NCBI RefSeq assembly: GCF_047785965.1
Contig: NZ_JBLOBF010000002.1
Coordinates: 124,001-188,000, forward strand
Origin: Caldisericum exile_A
GTDB lineage: Bacteria > Caldisericota > Caldisericia > Caldisericales > Caldisericaceae
DNA: 64,000 bases
Reading direction: 5' to 3'
Shown here: positions 24,014 through 31,972 of the stretch, one piece after another
How the letters are laid out: every line of letters starts with the position of its first letter
Position numbering within the stretch: position 1 is the stretch's first letter
The notes under the pieces: model-generated
Database searches by the model: none
The model's input: only the letters and a program-made list of their open reading frames with translations
What the model was told of the DNA's origin: nothing
Made by a program: the position numbers and the translations under genes

Positions 24014-25138
24014 ATGGAAGAATTTGAGCATCACGAAAGAAAAGGTTGGATAGTCTATCTTGTTGTAGGTATTATTATCGGAAGTATTTTGGGTGGCATC
24101 TTTGGAACTTTTATCGTGTTTAAAAACCCAACCATTTTCCCTTGGATCCTGAGCCAAACACCACAAACTCAAATTGGTACAAATCAAACACAAGTTCAAG
24201 TACCCACCAATCTCATTGATATACAAAACCAAGTAGAAGAAGTTGCTAACAAAGTTTCACCTGCCGTTGTGAGGATTGTCTCTACAACCCAAGTCATATC
24301 TCCATTTTTCCTCCAGGTTATTCCACAAGAAGGATTGGGCTCTGGTGTAATAATAAGAGAAGATGGTTTAATATTAACAAATAATCATGTTATTGCAGAT
24401 GCTACAAAAATCGAAGTAACATTAAGTAATGGCAAAACTTATAAAGGTGAAGTTTTAGGAGCAGATCCAATTTCAGATCTTGCCCTTGTAAAAATTAATG
24501 CAACAAACCTTCCGACAGCTCCGTTAGGTGATTCATCAAAAGTTAAAGTTGGTGAATTTGTAGTAGCAATAGGGAATCCTTATGGTCTTGACCATACTGT
24601 AACTTTTGGAGTTATTTCTGCTGTAGAAAGAAACATAGATACGGGCAACAACACAATGTATGGAGTAATCCAAACTGACGCTGCCATTAATCCAGGTAAT
24701 AGCGGTGGACCCTTAGTGAACCTCAAAGGAGAAGTTATAGGAATCAATACGATGATCTATCAGAATGCACAAGGTCTTGGATTTGCAGTATCTTCAAATA
24801 CAGCAAAGAAAGTTATAGATAGTATATTAAAGACGGGGAAAGTAAGATGGCCGTATCTTGGCATACAAGTTACAACAATGACACAAGAAATTGCAAACTC
24901 ATATAATATCGCTTATACTGAGGGAGCGTTTGTTGTCGATGTAGTAGTTGGCAGTCCTGCATATATGGGAGGAATTAGAAAATATGATGTAATTACGGCA
25001 GTAAACGGAAAAGCAATTAAAACAGCAGATGACCTAATTTCAACAATAAGAAATTATTCGCCAAACGACAGGGTAACAATAACAGTTTCGAGAAATGGTA
25101 AAATGATGGACCTTCAGGTTGTGCTTGGCTCAAAGTAG
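24014..25138 (+). CDS. degQ: HtrA/DegQ-type trypsin-like serine protease with PDZ domain
   Basis: 374 aa. One N-terminal membrane helix (about 12-36) anchors a periplasmic or extracellular protease domain with the triad H125 (TNNHVIAD), D155 (DPISDLALVK) and S230 (NPGNSGGPL), followed by one PDZ domain (about 270-370). It degrades or refolds misfolded envelope proteins. A TTGGAGGTG site precedes the ATG. It ends immediately against the convergent priA gene (0-nt gap), and its terminator lies within priA. Confidence 0.95.
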   Translation: MEEFEHHERKGWIVYLVVGIIIGSILGGIFGTFIVFKNPTIFPWILSQTPQTQIGTNQTQVQVPTNLIDIQNQVEEVANKVSPAVVRIVSTTQVISPFFLQVIPQEGLGSGVIIREDGLILTNNHVIADATKIEVTLSNGKTYKGEVLGADPISDLALVKINATNLPTAPLGDSSKVKVGEFVVAIGNPYGLDHTVTFGVISAVERNIDTGNNTMYGVIQTDAAINPGNSGGPLVNLKGEVIGINTMIYQNAQGLGFAVSSNTAKKVIDSILKTGKVRWPYLGIQVTTMTQEIANSYNIAYTEGAFVVDVVVGSPAYMGGIRKYDVITAVNGKAIKTADDLISTIRNYSPNDRVTITVSRNGKMMDLQVVLGSK

Positions 25139-27388
25139 TTAATCTTTAGGGTTTACATTTACAATACTTGGGGCAGGAAAAACTCTTGCCCCAATAATTT
25201 TTTTACGAAAGGCATCTGTAAAAAGCTTGTAAAGATCTTGGGGATAAGTTTGCGTCCTTATACTTAGTTCATATACTTTAGAACCCTCACTAAATTTTTC
25301 AACCGGACCATAAATTTTTGCATCACTCAAGTCATTCATAAATATCGGTTGAATATTTTTTGTACTCAATTTAAATTCGTAAAGAAAAACAAAAGGAGGA
25401 TAACCTAACTCTTTTCTAAACGATAACTCAACCATCAGAAAGTTGAATTCGTTATCATTTTTAAAGTTTTCAATTATATAATTCTCCTTCTCATAGGTCT
25501 GAACGAAAATGTCATTGGGATAGGTTTCAAATGCTCCTTGCCTTAGGTACTTGAATGCCTCAAAAGTAGTATAAATTTCGCTTCCATTAAGAAATGTATC
25601 CGCACTTACAAAAGCTAAAAGACCTACATTTTTAAAGTTCAAATGAGAAAAGATCGCCTCAGTTCCAAGAAAAATGGTCTTTTCAAAATTCTTTGAATCA
25701 TAAATTATTTCACTTCCACCTTCAATAATAACAAGATTTGTATTTCTGAAAACATTTTTAAGAGAGTTAGATAATTTCTGGATGCCATAACCTAAATAAA
25801 GAATCGACAAACTTCCACAGCGAGGACATTTTTCTATTGGCTGTTCTGTATGCCCACAAATAGGACAAATAAGCAAATTCACTTCTTTATCAAAATATAA
25901 AGTACTCCTGCAAACAGGACATCTATGAACATACCCACACTCACCACATACAATAAAAGTTGAATACGGTTTTCTGTTTAGAACAATTGCGACATTTTTA
26001 TTTGAATCTAATGCCTTCCTAATTTTGCTTTCAAGGTAAGAAGAGATTGGAGATAGAGCGTCGGATTTTGGCTCTCTTCTCATATCAATGATCCTTTTAT
26101 TTTGGTTTTTTAAATCTTTTATATTAGAAAGTTCAAAACCCTTTTCTTTTTGAAAATAATAAATTACATCGTCCAACGAATAAGTGGAAAAAATAAGTGA
26201 TACATTTTCATATTCACTTTTCTTGTATGCAACAATTCTTGTATCAAAAGGAAGGTATTCATGCGGTAAATGATATTTAGAGGATGCATCTTCTACAATA
26301 ATAAATTGCAGATTCGGAATGTCCACAAACAGTGAAAATGGAGTAGATATAATTATGCGTTTGCCTAATTTTAACTGCCTTCTAATTTCGCTTTTTTCCT
26401 TACCTATGTTCCCAAATACAATTCCTGGGAAAAAGCTTTCATAAAGTTCACTTAGTGTTTTAATAAGCGCAATTTCGTTAGCAACCACAAGTACAGTTCC
26501 TTTTTCTTTCAATGCACTTTTAAAAATATTTGATATGTATAATACCCTCTCCTTTAAACTCCCTCCGTTTACAATTAACCTTTTATTTTCATCTTTTACT
26601 GCTAATTCCGGTATTTCTTCCTCAATTTCTTTAATAACGCCTTCTTTTAAAAGCATTTCTATAATTTCTAATCCGTTTCTTATTTTGTATATTGCGTCTC
26701 TATATGGCAAGGCTCTATTTTTCTTTATTCTAATAAGAACTTCCTTAATAGATTTAGCTATTCCTTTTTTGTGTATCATTTCTTCAAAAAGTTTCTCATT
26801 ATTGATTGAAAGCAACTTATTAGACGGATACGGCGGCTTATATTGAATGTTGATCAGTTTTTTAATCTCAATTTCCCTCAAAAATTGCTTTAAATATTTA
26901 ATTTTTGTTTTAGATTTATTCCTTAAACTATATAAAGAAATAGGAAAATTCTCAAATATTATATTTGCGATATTCTTTTTATCTTCTGATTTTAAGGAAT
27001 TTTTAAAATCGGCAAATGATTCTGTATCAACTACACTAACAATTGGAATCAATTCGCCTTCTGCATATGTCCCGTAAACTTTGTTTATGAGTGAATGTAT
27101 TGAGATAAGAAAAGACTCAGAAACAAAATACAAAAGTTTTGCAATTTCCTTTGAAAAAAGATTTTTTTCTACAACAGAAATTACACTTTTTATTTGATCC
27201 TTAGACAAATTTTCAGGAATTTTATCGACAATTTTTAAAACATAAGCAAGTTTAGGCCTATTATTCTCTCCAAGAGGAACAAGAACTCGAGATCCTACTT
27301 CAATATCTAAAAAATCGGGGGCTTCATAGAAGAGCACATCAAATGGAAAGTACGCATCTTCTATTGCAACCCCCGCAAACTTACTCAT
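25139..27388 (-). CDS. priA: PriA-like primosomal protein N' with degenerate helicase motifs
   Basis: 749 aa, normal PriA length. The zinc-binding region is intact (C481, C484, C490, C493, C508, C511, C521, C524), and the C-terminal domain is recognisable (LGYPPFVFLYEFKL). The ATPase core has decayed: the Walker A position reads NGGSLKERV (274-282) instead of GxTGSGKT, the DEEH box reads VEDAS (365-369), and motif III GSATPS is replaced near residue 400. It probably keeps replication-restart scaffold functions (fork DNA, SSB, DnaB loading) without helicase action, as reported for some other lineages. It overlaps metK by 1 nt. Confidence 0.9.
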   Translation of the reverse strand: MSKFAGVAIEDAYFPFDVLFYEAPDFLDIEVGSRVLVPLGENNRPKLAYVLKIVDKIPENLSKDQIKSVISVVEKNLFSKEIAKLLYFVSESFLISIHSLINKVYGTYAEGELIPIVSVVDTESFADFKNSLKSEDKKNIANIIFENFPISLYSLRNKSKTKIKYLKQFLREIEIKKLINIQYKPPYPSNKLLSINNEKLFEEMIHKKGIAKSIKEVLIRIKKNRALPYRDAIYKIRNGLEIIEMLLKEGVIKEIEEEIPELAVKDENKRLIVNGGSLKERVLYISNIFKSALKEKGTVLVVANEIALIKTLSELYESFFPGIVFGNIGKEKSEIRRQLKLGKRIIISTPFSLFVDIPNLQFIIVEDASSKYHLPHEYLPFDTRIVAYKKSEYENVSLIFSTYSLDDVIYYFQKEKGFELSNIKDLKNQNKRIIDMRREPKSDALSPISSYLESKIRKALDSNKNVAIVLNRKPYSTFIVCGECGYVHRCPVCRSTLYFDKEVNLLICPICGHTEQPIEKCPRCGSLSILYLGYGIQKLSNSLKNVFRNTNLVIIEGGSEIIYDSKNFEKTIFLGTEAIFSHLNFKNVGLLAFVSADTFLNGSEIYTTFEAFKYLRQGAFETYPNDIFVQTYEKENYIIENFKNDNEFNFLMVELSFRKELGYPPFVFLYEFKLSTKNIQPIFMNDLSDAKIYGPVEKFSEGSKVYELSIRTQTYPQDLYKLFTDAFRKKIIGARVFPAPSIVNVNPKD
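25168..25204 (+). terminator. Terminator of moaB-roadblock-htrA, located inside the 3' end of priA
   Basis: 8-bp stem TTGGGGCA (25168-25175) / TGCCCCAA (25187-25194), extendable by two inner pairs, followed on the plus strand by TAATTTTTTT (25195-25204). It lies 30 nt past the htrA stop and wholly within the last codons of the convergent priA gene. Confidence 0.8.
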
Positions 27389-28575
27389 TATATCTTCAAT
27401 TCAGTTTTTATTGCATCTACTAAATCTGTTCTCTCCCAGGTAAATTCTGGCTCTTCACGACCAAAATGCCCGTAGGAAGCAGTTTTCTGGTATATGGGAC
27501 GTCTGAGATCAAGATGTTGTATAATTCCGAGAGGAGAAAGATCCACAAGTTTTAGGAGGACTCTTTCAAGCTCAGAATCTGGAACAATACCTGTGCCAAA
27601 GGTGTCAACCATAAATGATACAGGTTGTGTTTCTCCAATGACATATGCCACTTGAATGAGACACTCTTTTGCAATACCTGCCTTAACTATATTCTTTGCA
27701 AGATAACGCATCATATATGTTGCAGACCTATCGACTTTTGTTGGATCTTTACCTGAGAATGCACCACCACCATGAGGAGCAAGGCCACCATAGGTATCCA
27801 CCTCAAGTTTTCTTCCAGTCATACCTGTATCAGATTGAGGGCCACCTACAACGAATTTCCCAGTAGGATTAATGTGAAACCTTGTATTAGGTGTAAGAAG
27901 ATGCGAAGGGATTACTTGCTTTGCAATATTCTCGATAATGAGTTGTCTTGCTTCATCGCTCATTTCATCTGTTCTAGGATCAAGTAGTTCCTCTGTATGC
28001 TGAGTTGAAATCACAACATCTGTAACTTCAATTGCTTTTCCTTCCTCATATCTGAGAGTAACCTGCGCTTTTCCATCAGGTCCAAGGAATGGTGCAAGGT
28101 TTTTCGGTTCACCAGATTTCCTAACTGAAGCAAGTTTTTGGGTTAACCCATGAGCAAGAACTATTGGGAGAGGCATAAGTTGAGGTGTTTCGTCAATAGC
28201 ATAACCATACATAATTCCCTGATCACCTGCACCACCTTTATCCACTCCCCTTGCAATATCAGGAGATTGCCTTCCCACTGCATTTAATACTGCACAAGTT
28301 CTATAATCAAAACCATACTTTGGAGAAGTATAACCAACTTCTTTTACAGTCTGTCGAGTAATCTCAGAAATATCAACCCATGCACTTGTTGTAATTTCTC
28401 CACCTACAATTATAAGACCATGCGTTACATAGGTCTCACAAGCAACACGACCACTTGGATCTTGTTTTATAATCTCATCTAAAATTTTATCAGAAATTTG
28501 ATCTGCCAGTTTGTCTGGATGACCTTCAGCAACTGACTCTGTTGTCACAAATCTCTTTTTCTCGTTTCTAACCAT
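27388..28575 (-). CDS. metK: S-adenosylmethionine synthetase
   Basis: 395 aa. All three domains are standard: SVAEGHPDKLADQISD (about 13-28) for ATP, GAGDQGIMYGYA (about 117-128), and GGGAFSGKDPTKVDRSA (about 264-280). It makes SAM from methionine and ATP in the cytoplasm. Located 13 nt after coaBC and overlapping priA by 1 nt; it is inserted into the usual coaBC-priA pair. No SAM riboswitch precedes it. Confidence 0.97.
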   Translation of the reverse strand: MVRNEKKRFVTTESVAEGHPDKLADQISDKILDEIIKQDPSGRVACETYVTHGLIIVGGEITTSAWVDISEITRQTVKEVGYTSPKYGFDYRTCAVLNAVGRQSPDIARGVDKGGAGDQGIMYGYAIDETPQLMPLPIVLAHGLTQKLASVRKSGEPKNLAPFLGPDGKAQVTLRYEEGKAIEVTDVVISTQHTEELLDPRTDEMSDEARQLIIENIAKQVIPSHLLTPNTRFHINPTGKFVVGGPQSDTGMTGRKLEVDTYGGLAPHGGGAFSGKDPTKVDRSATYMMRYLAKNIVKAGIAKECLIQVAYVIGETQPVSFMVDTFGTGIVPDSELERVLLKLVDLSPLGIIQHLDLRRPIYQKTASYGHFGREEPEFTWERTDLVDAIKTELKI

Positions 28576-28588
28576 CTTAACCTCCTAA

Positions 28589-29752
28589 TTAAAATTTGAA
28601 TATTTTAGAAAAAACAAACTCTGCTATGCTTTCCTTATCGCCTTCAAACTCACTTATTGAGCCTGCTCTATCTATCAAAATGATTTTTCCTGTATCGCTT
28701 CCAATATTTTCAGGCAAATTTGCAACTATATAATCAAGATTTTTTTCTTCTAACTTCTTTTTAGCATTCTCAATAAGATTATCTGTTTGAAGTGCAAATC
28801 CTACAAATATTTTGTTATCTTTATATTTTGAGGCTTCCTTGAGGACATCAACAGTTGCAATAAGTTCTAATGTAAGATTGTTGAATTTCGGAAGTTTATT
28901 AGGCTTCGACTCTTTTGGTTTGTAATCAGATGGTGCTGCCGCCATTACAAACAAATCGCAATTTCTTACTTCGTTACCAACCGCATTGTAGAGATCTTCT
29001 GTTGTATCGACTCTTACAATTTTCATTCCGAAAGGCAATTTCTGAGAAGTATGTGCAACAATTAGCGTGACATCTGCACCTAATCTTCTTGCCACTTTTG
29101 CAAAGGCGATACCCATTTTTCCAGACGAACCATTAGTTATAAATCTAACTGGATCAATATATTCTCTCGTTGAGCCACTTGTTACGAGCACCTTTAATCC
29201 CTGTAATTTCTTAGGCGATAGTTCAACAAGAATCTCTTCAAAAATTTCGTCTGGTTCTTTAAGGCGACCTTTACCTTTTTCAAGATCTGCTAAAAAACCT
29301 TCATCTGGCTCTAAAATTTTATAACCAAATGTTTTAAGTATCTCAATGTTCTTCTGAGTTGCAGGATGTAGAAGCATGTTTTCGTTCATAGAAGGAGCAA
29401 TAAGAGTAGGTTTTCTTGAGGCAAGAAGCGTTGTCAAAAGTAAACTATCTGAAATTCCTGAGGCAACTTTTGAAATAAAATCAGCAGTTGCAGGAACAAC
29501 AACAATTAGATCCGCCCACCTTGATAGCACAAGATGTATTGATGATCCATTAATAACAGAAAATTGATCGTTATCTGTATATACTTCTTCTGCGCCGAGC
29601 GAAAGAAAAGAAAAAGGAGTAACAAATTTCTCTCCGCCCCTTGTAATAACTACCTTAACCTTTATACCTTTCTTTACAAGGAGCCTTAAAACCTCAAGAG
29701 ATTTGTATGCTGCAACCCCACCAGTTACAGCAAGAAGTACTTTATTCTCTAT
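28589..29752 (-). CDS. coaBC: Bifunctional CoaBC (phosphopantothenoylcysteine synthetase/decarboxylase) with apparent ATA start
   Basis: 387 aa from an ATA codon at 29752. The full CoaC flavoprotein N-terminus is encoded in frame (KVLLAVTGGVAAYKSLE at residues 4-20, catalytic H73 in SSIHLVLSRWAD), but between the in-frame TGA at complement 29770-29768 and this conserved segment there is no ATG, GTG or TTG. AAGGAG (complement 29760-29765) sits 7 nt before the ATA. The first canonical codon, GTG at 29530, would delete 74 conserved residues. The CoaC active-site Cys of LACGDVGKGR is D156 here (LADLEKGKGR). The CoaB half (about 185-387) has VTSGSTREYIDPVRFITN. It overlaps the rpoZ-like gene by 11 nt. 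Confidence 0.82.
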   Translation of the reverse strand: MENKVLLAVTGGVAAYKSLEVLRLLVKKGIKVKVVITRGGEKFVTPFSFLSLGAEEVYTDNDQFSVINGSSIHLVLSRWADLIVVVPATADFISKVASGISDSLLLTTLLASRKPTLIAPSMNENMLLHPATQKNIEILKTFGYKILEPDEGFLADLEKGKGRLKEPDEIFEEILVELSPKKLQGLKVLVTSGSTREYIDPVRFITNGSSGKMGIAFAKVARRLGADVTLIVAHTSQKLPFGMKIVRVDTTEDLYNAVGNEVRNCDLFVMAAAPSDYKPKESKPNKLPKFNNLTLELIATVDVLKEASKYKDNKIFVGFALQTDNLIENAKKKLEEKNLDYIVANLPENIGSDTGKIILIDRAGSISEFEGDKESIAEFVFSKIFKF

Positions 29753-29939
29753 TTTCCTTCTCCTTATTCAAAAGATATTCTTGGACCTTGTAAATAAAGT
29801 CAGCCGCATAAAACGGATTGTAAACGGTTAGATTTAACTTATATAACTTTTGCCCTTCTTCAATAAGCACTTGTATTAGCCTGTATTTGTTATCAATAAC
29901 TTCCTTCAAAAGCTTCATATAAATTTCTGAATCTTGCAT
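29742..29939 (-). CDS. Probable RNA polymerase omega subunit (RpoZ-like), divergent
   Basis: 65 aa. The segment LLKEVIDNKYRLIQVLIEEG resembles the omega core (LL.kvdnKY.Lv...a.rA), and the gene sits directly before coaBC, where many bacteria have rpoZ (gmk-rpoZ-coaBC-priA). The usual arginine-rich RARQL segment is replaced by EEGQKLYKL, and gmk is absent, so the call rests largely on position. A GAGGTGA site precedes the ATG. The 3' end overlaps the proposed coaBC start by 11 nt and carries that gene's Shine-Dalgarno site. Confidence 0.5.
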   Translation of the reverse strand: MQDSEIYMKLLKEVIDNKYRLIQVLIEEGQKLYKLNLTVYNPFYAADFIYKVQEYLLNKEKENRE

Positions 29940-29993
29940 GCCTCACCTCTCTAAACTAAATATCTACCTAAATTTATTTTATGGCATAAAATT

Positions 29994-30021
29994 ATTTTAT
30001 CAAAAATAAAAATATAGTCAA
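29994..30021 (-). promoter_or_regulatory. Promoter of rpoZ-like-coaBC-metK-priA
   Basis: On the minus strand TTGACT (complement 30016-30021), a 16-nt spacer and TAAAAT (complement 29994-29999), about 55 nt before the ATG. It is identical in form to the pheS promoter. Confidence 0.6.
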
Positions 30022-30044
30022 TTTTCTTTAAAACAAAATTTACT

Positions 30045-30050
30045 TATAAT
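30045..30050 (+). promoter_or_regulatory. -10 box of the glycosyltransferase gene
   Basis: TATAAT ends 8 nt before the ATG at 30059. The short gap contains AAGGA, so the message would be leaderless or nearly so. No convincing -35 hexamer is seen. Confidence 0.4.
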
Positions 30051-30058
30051 CTAAGGAA

Positions 30059-30796
30059 ATGAAAAATGAGATGGAAATAAAAAGATTAGGAAATGATTTA
30101 TATTTTTCAATTATCATTCCCGCTCATAACGAAGAGGATTACATATACGAAACCTTAAGCAAATTAGAAAATCTGAACTATCCAAAAGATAAGTTTGAAG
30201 TAATTGTAGTTGAAAATGGTTCGAAAGATAAAACAAATGAAATAATTGATGATTTTAAAAAAACGACCAAACTTGATATGCAGGTTGCAAAACTCGAAAA
30301 GAATGGAGTCTCAGCTGCAAAAAATTTTGGTGCACGCTTGATAAATTCAAATGCTCAATGGCTGATCTTTCTTGATGCTGATACACATCTTGAAAAAGAT
30401 TTTCTAAAAGAATTGAACGAATTGATTACAAAAATGAGAGATGTTGTAATAATAGCAACCTCTCTTAGACCATTAAATGATTCATTTAAAGCAAGAGCAT
30501 GGTTTAATTTCTATAACTTTGGACGATGGGTAAGCCAAAGTTCAATGTCTATACAAATAGTGAGAAAAGATATATTCAAAAAAATAAAATTCGACGAGTC
30601 ATTGACGTTTAACGAAGATTTAACTCTCATAAAGAAGGCAAAAAAGTTTGGTAAGTTTTACTATTTTTGGACTGATAAGGTATACACATCTACACGTAGA
30701 TTTGATGAGGTAGGCTATATGAAACAATTTATAATTTGGGTTTGGTGGAACATTATTCCAGAAAGAAGGAAAATAAAATACCCCGTAATAAGATAA
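30059..30796 (+). CDS. Family 2 glycosyltransferase
   Basis: 245 aa GT-A fold. The N-terminus holds FSIIIPAHNEEDYIYETLSK (about 17-36) and VIVVENGSKDKTNE; the metal-binding FLDADTHLEKDF is near 100-111; an acceptor-side FNEDLTLIKKAKKFGKFYYF follows near 181-200. It transfers a sugar from a nucleotide donor to an unknown acceptor, perhaps in envelope glycan or glycolipid synthesis. No strong membrane helix is seen. It ends with zero spacing against the convergent M23 peptidase gene. Confidence 0.87.
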   Translation: MKNEMEIKRLGNDLYFSIIIPAHNEEDYIYETLSKLENLNYPKDKFEVIVVENGSKDKTNEIIDDFKKTTKLDMQVAKLEKNGVSAAKNFGARLINSNAQWLIFLDADTHLEKDFLKELNELITKMRDVVIIATSLRPLNDSFKARAWFNFYNFGRWVSQSSMSIQIVRKDIFKKIKFDESLTFNEDLTLIKKAKKFGKFYYFWTDKVYTSTRRFDEVGYMKQFIIWVWWNIIPERRKIKYPVIR

Positions 30797-30802
30797 TTAC
30801 GG
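30783..30802. terminator. Weak bidirectional terminator spanning both convergent stop codons
   Basis: 7-bp stem CCGTAAT (30783-30789) / ATTACGG (30796-30802) with a 6-nt loop. It covers the stop codons of the glycosyltransferase (30794-30796) and of the M23 peptidase (complement 30797-30799). On the minus strand it is followed by an A/T-rich, T-biased tract; on the plus strand by none. Confidence 0.45.
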
Positions 30803-31972
30803 CAAATAATCTAAAGGATTTACAGGTGTTGACTTTCCAGTTATTGGATCAATCTTGTAAATTGAAAAATGCAGGTGTGGACCCGTTGACCAACCTGTGT
30901 TATCAGAATAAGCAATAATTTGCCCTTGTTTAACTTCTTCACCTTCTTTTACAACGAAACTCTTCAAATGTGCATAAAGGGTCGAGAAGTTCTGTCCATG
31001 AGATATTATTACAACGTTTCCGTATCCTTCAAGCCACTTCGTTGCTATAACAGTTCCCGATGCTGCGGCTTTAATTGGCGTACCTGTGGGAATCCCTATG
31101 TCAATACCGTCGTGCAATCTCCATATATGAAGAATTGGATGAAACCTCATTCCAAACTCTGATGTTATTGGACCTTTTGCAGGCCAAATAAAAGTACCAG
31201 AATAAATACCTTTCTTCCTCTGCTCTTCTATTAGTTTCTGAATTAGTTCTTCTTCCTTTTTGATTTCTTCTTCAAGTTCGCTCTGTTTATACAAAAGATA
31301 TGTCTTCTTTTCCTTGAGTGTTGTAAGAAGCCTATTTTTCATATCAATTTCTTGAAGTAGTATGTTCTCTTGTTCCTGCTTCTCCTTTAACACTGCTTCA
31401 TATTCTTTTTCTGCTTTTGACAGATCACTTTTAAATTTCTCAAGTTGAAGCTTGTCTTTTTCTGCTTGTTCCATCAACTTTCTGGTATAATCAGAAATAT
31501 AACTTATGTATGTGATTCTTTTGTAAACAGATTCAGGATCACTTCCTTCATACAAAAGTTCAACAGGAGAAATTGCAGTAAGTTTATATGAAAGATTTAT
31601 TGCCTCTTCGAGATCCTTTTGCCTTTTTGAAATTTCCGCTTCTTTATCTTTTATTTCCTGTTCTTTTACTTTAATTTGTGTGTTAAGATCATCGATTTTT
31701 ATCTGAGTTTTCTTTATTTCTTCTTCAAGATATGAAACCTCACTTGAAAGATTATTGACCAATGCATTAATCTCTCTTGTAGATTGATCAATACTTACGA
31801 TATTCTTCTTAATCTGTTCAAGTTGAGCCTTATACTGAGCAAGTTTTTTTTGCTCCTCTTCGAGGCCAGATTTAACGACAGTAACATTAAAAAGCAAAGT
31901 TAATATAGAAACTAAAACTAACAACTTAGCACCAATTTTTTTAAAATGAAATATCCTCGCTTCATTTAACAT
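30797..31972 (-). CDS. EnvC/PcsB-like M23 peptidase with long coiled coil (FtsEX partner)
   Basis: 391 aa. Signal or anchor helix at about 15-33, a long coiled coil (about 35-255), then an M23/LytM domain (about 268-390). The metal ligands appear intact: H and D in LHDGIDIGIP and the HLHFSI pair near the C-terminus, so unlike E. coli EnvC it may itself cut peptidoglycan. It directly follows ftsX (11-nt overlap), so it is probably the extracellular hydrolase or activator gated by FtsEX at division. Confidence 0.9.
   Translation of the reverse strand: MLNEARIFHFKKIGAKLLVLVSILTLLFNVTVVKSGLEEEQKKLAQYKAQLEQIKKNIVSIDQSTREINALVNNLSSEVSYLEEEIKKTQIKIDDLNTQIKVKEQEIKDKEAEISKRQKDLEEAINLSYKLTAISPVELLYEGSDPESVYKRITYISYISDYTRKLMEQAEKDKLQLEKFKSDLSKAEKEYEAVLKEKQEQENILLQEIDMKNRLLTTLKEKKTYLLYKQSELEEEIKKEEELIQKLIEEQRKKGIYSGTFIWPAKGPITSEFGMRFHPILHIWRLHDGIDIGIPTGTPIKAAASGTVIATKWLEGYGNVVIISHGQNFSTLYAHLKSFVVKEGEEVKQGQIIAYSDNTGWSTGPHLHFSIYKIDPITGKSTPVNPLDYLP

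Noticed and set aside
28576..28588. SAM riboswitch before metK
   Set aside because: Only 13 nt separate metK from coaBC.
28589..29530. coaBC starting at the GTG at 29530 (313 aa)
   Set aside because: It removes 74 residues that match the FMN-binding start and catalytic His region of CoaC and that are encoded without interruption upstream.
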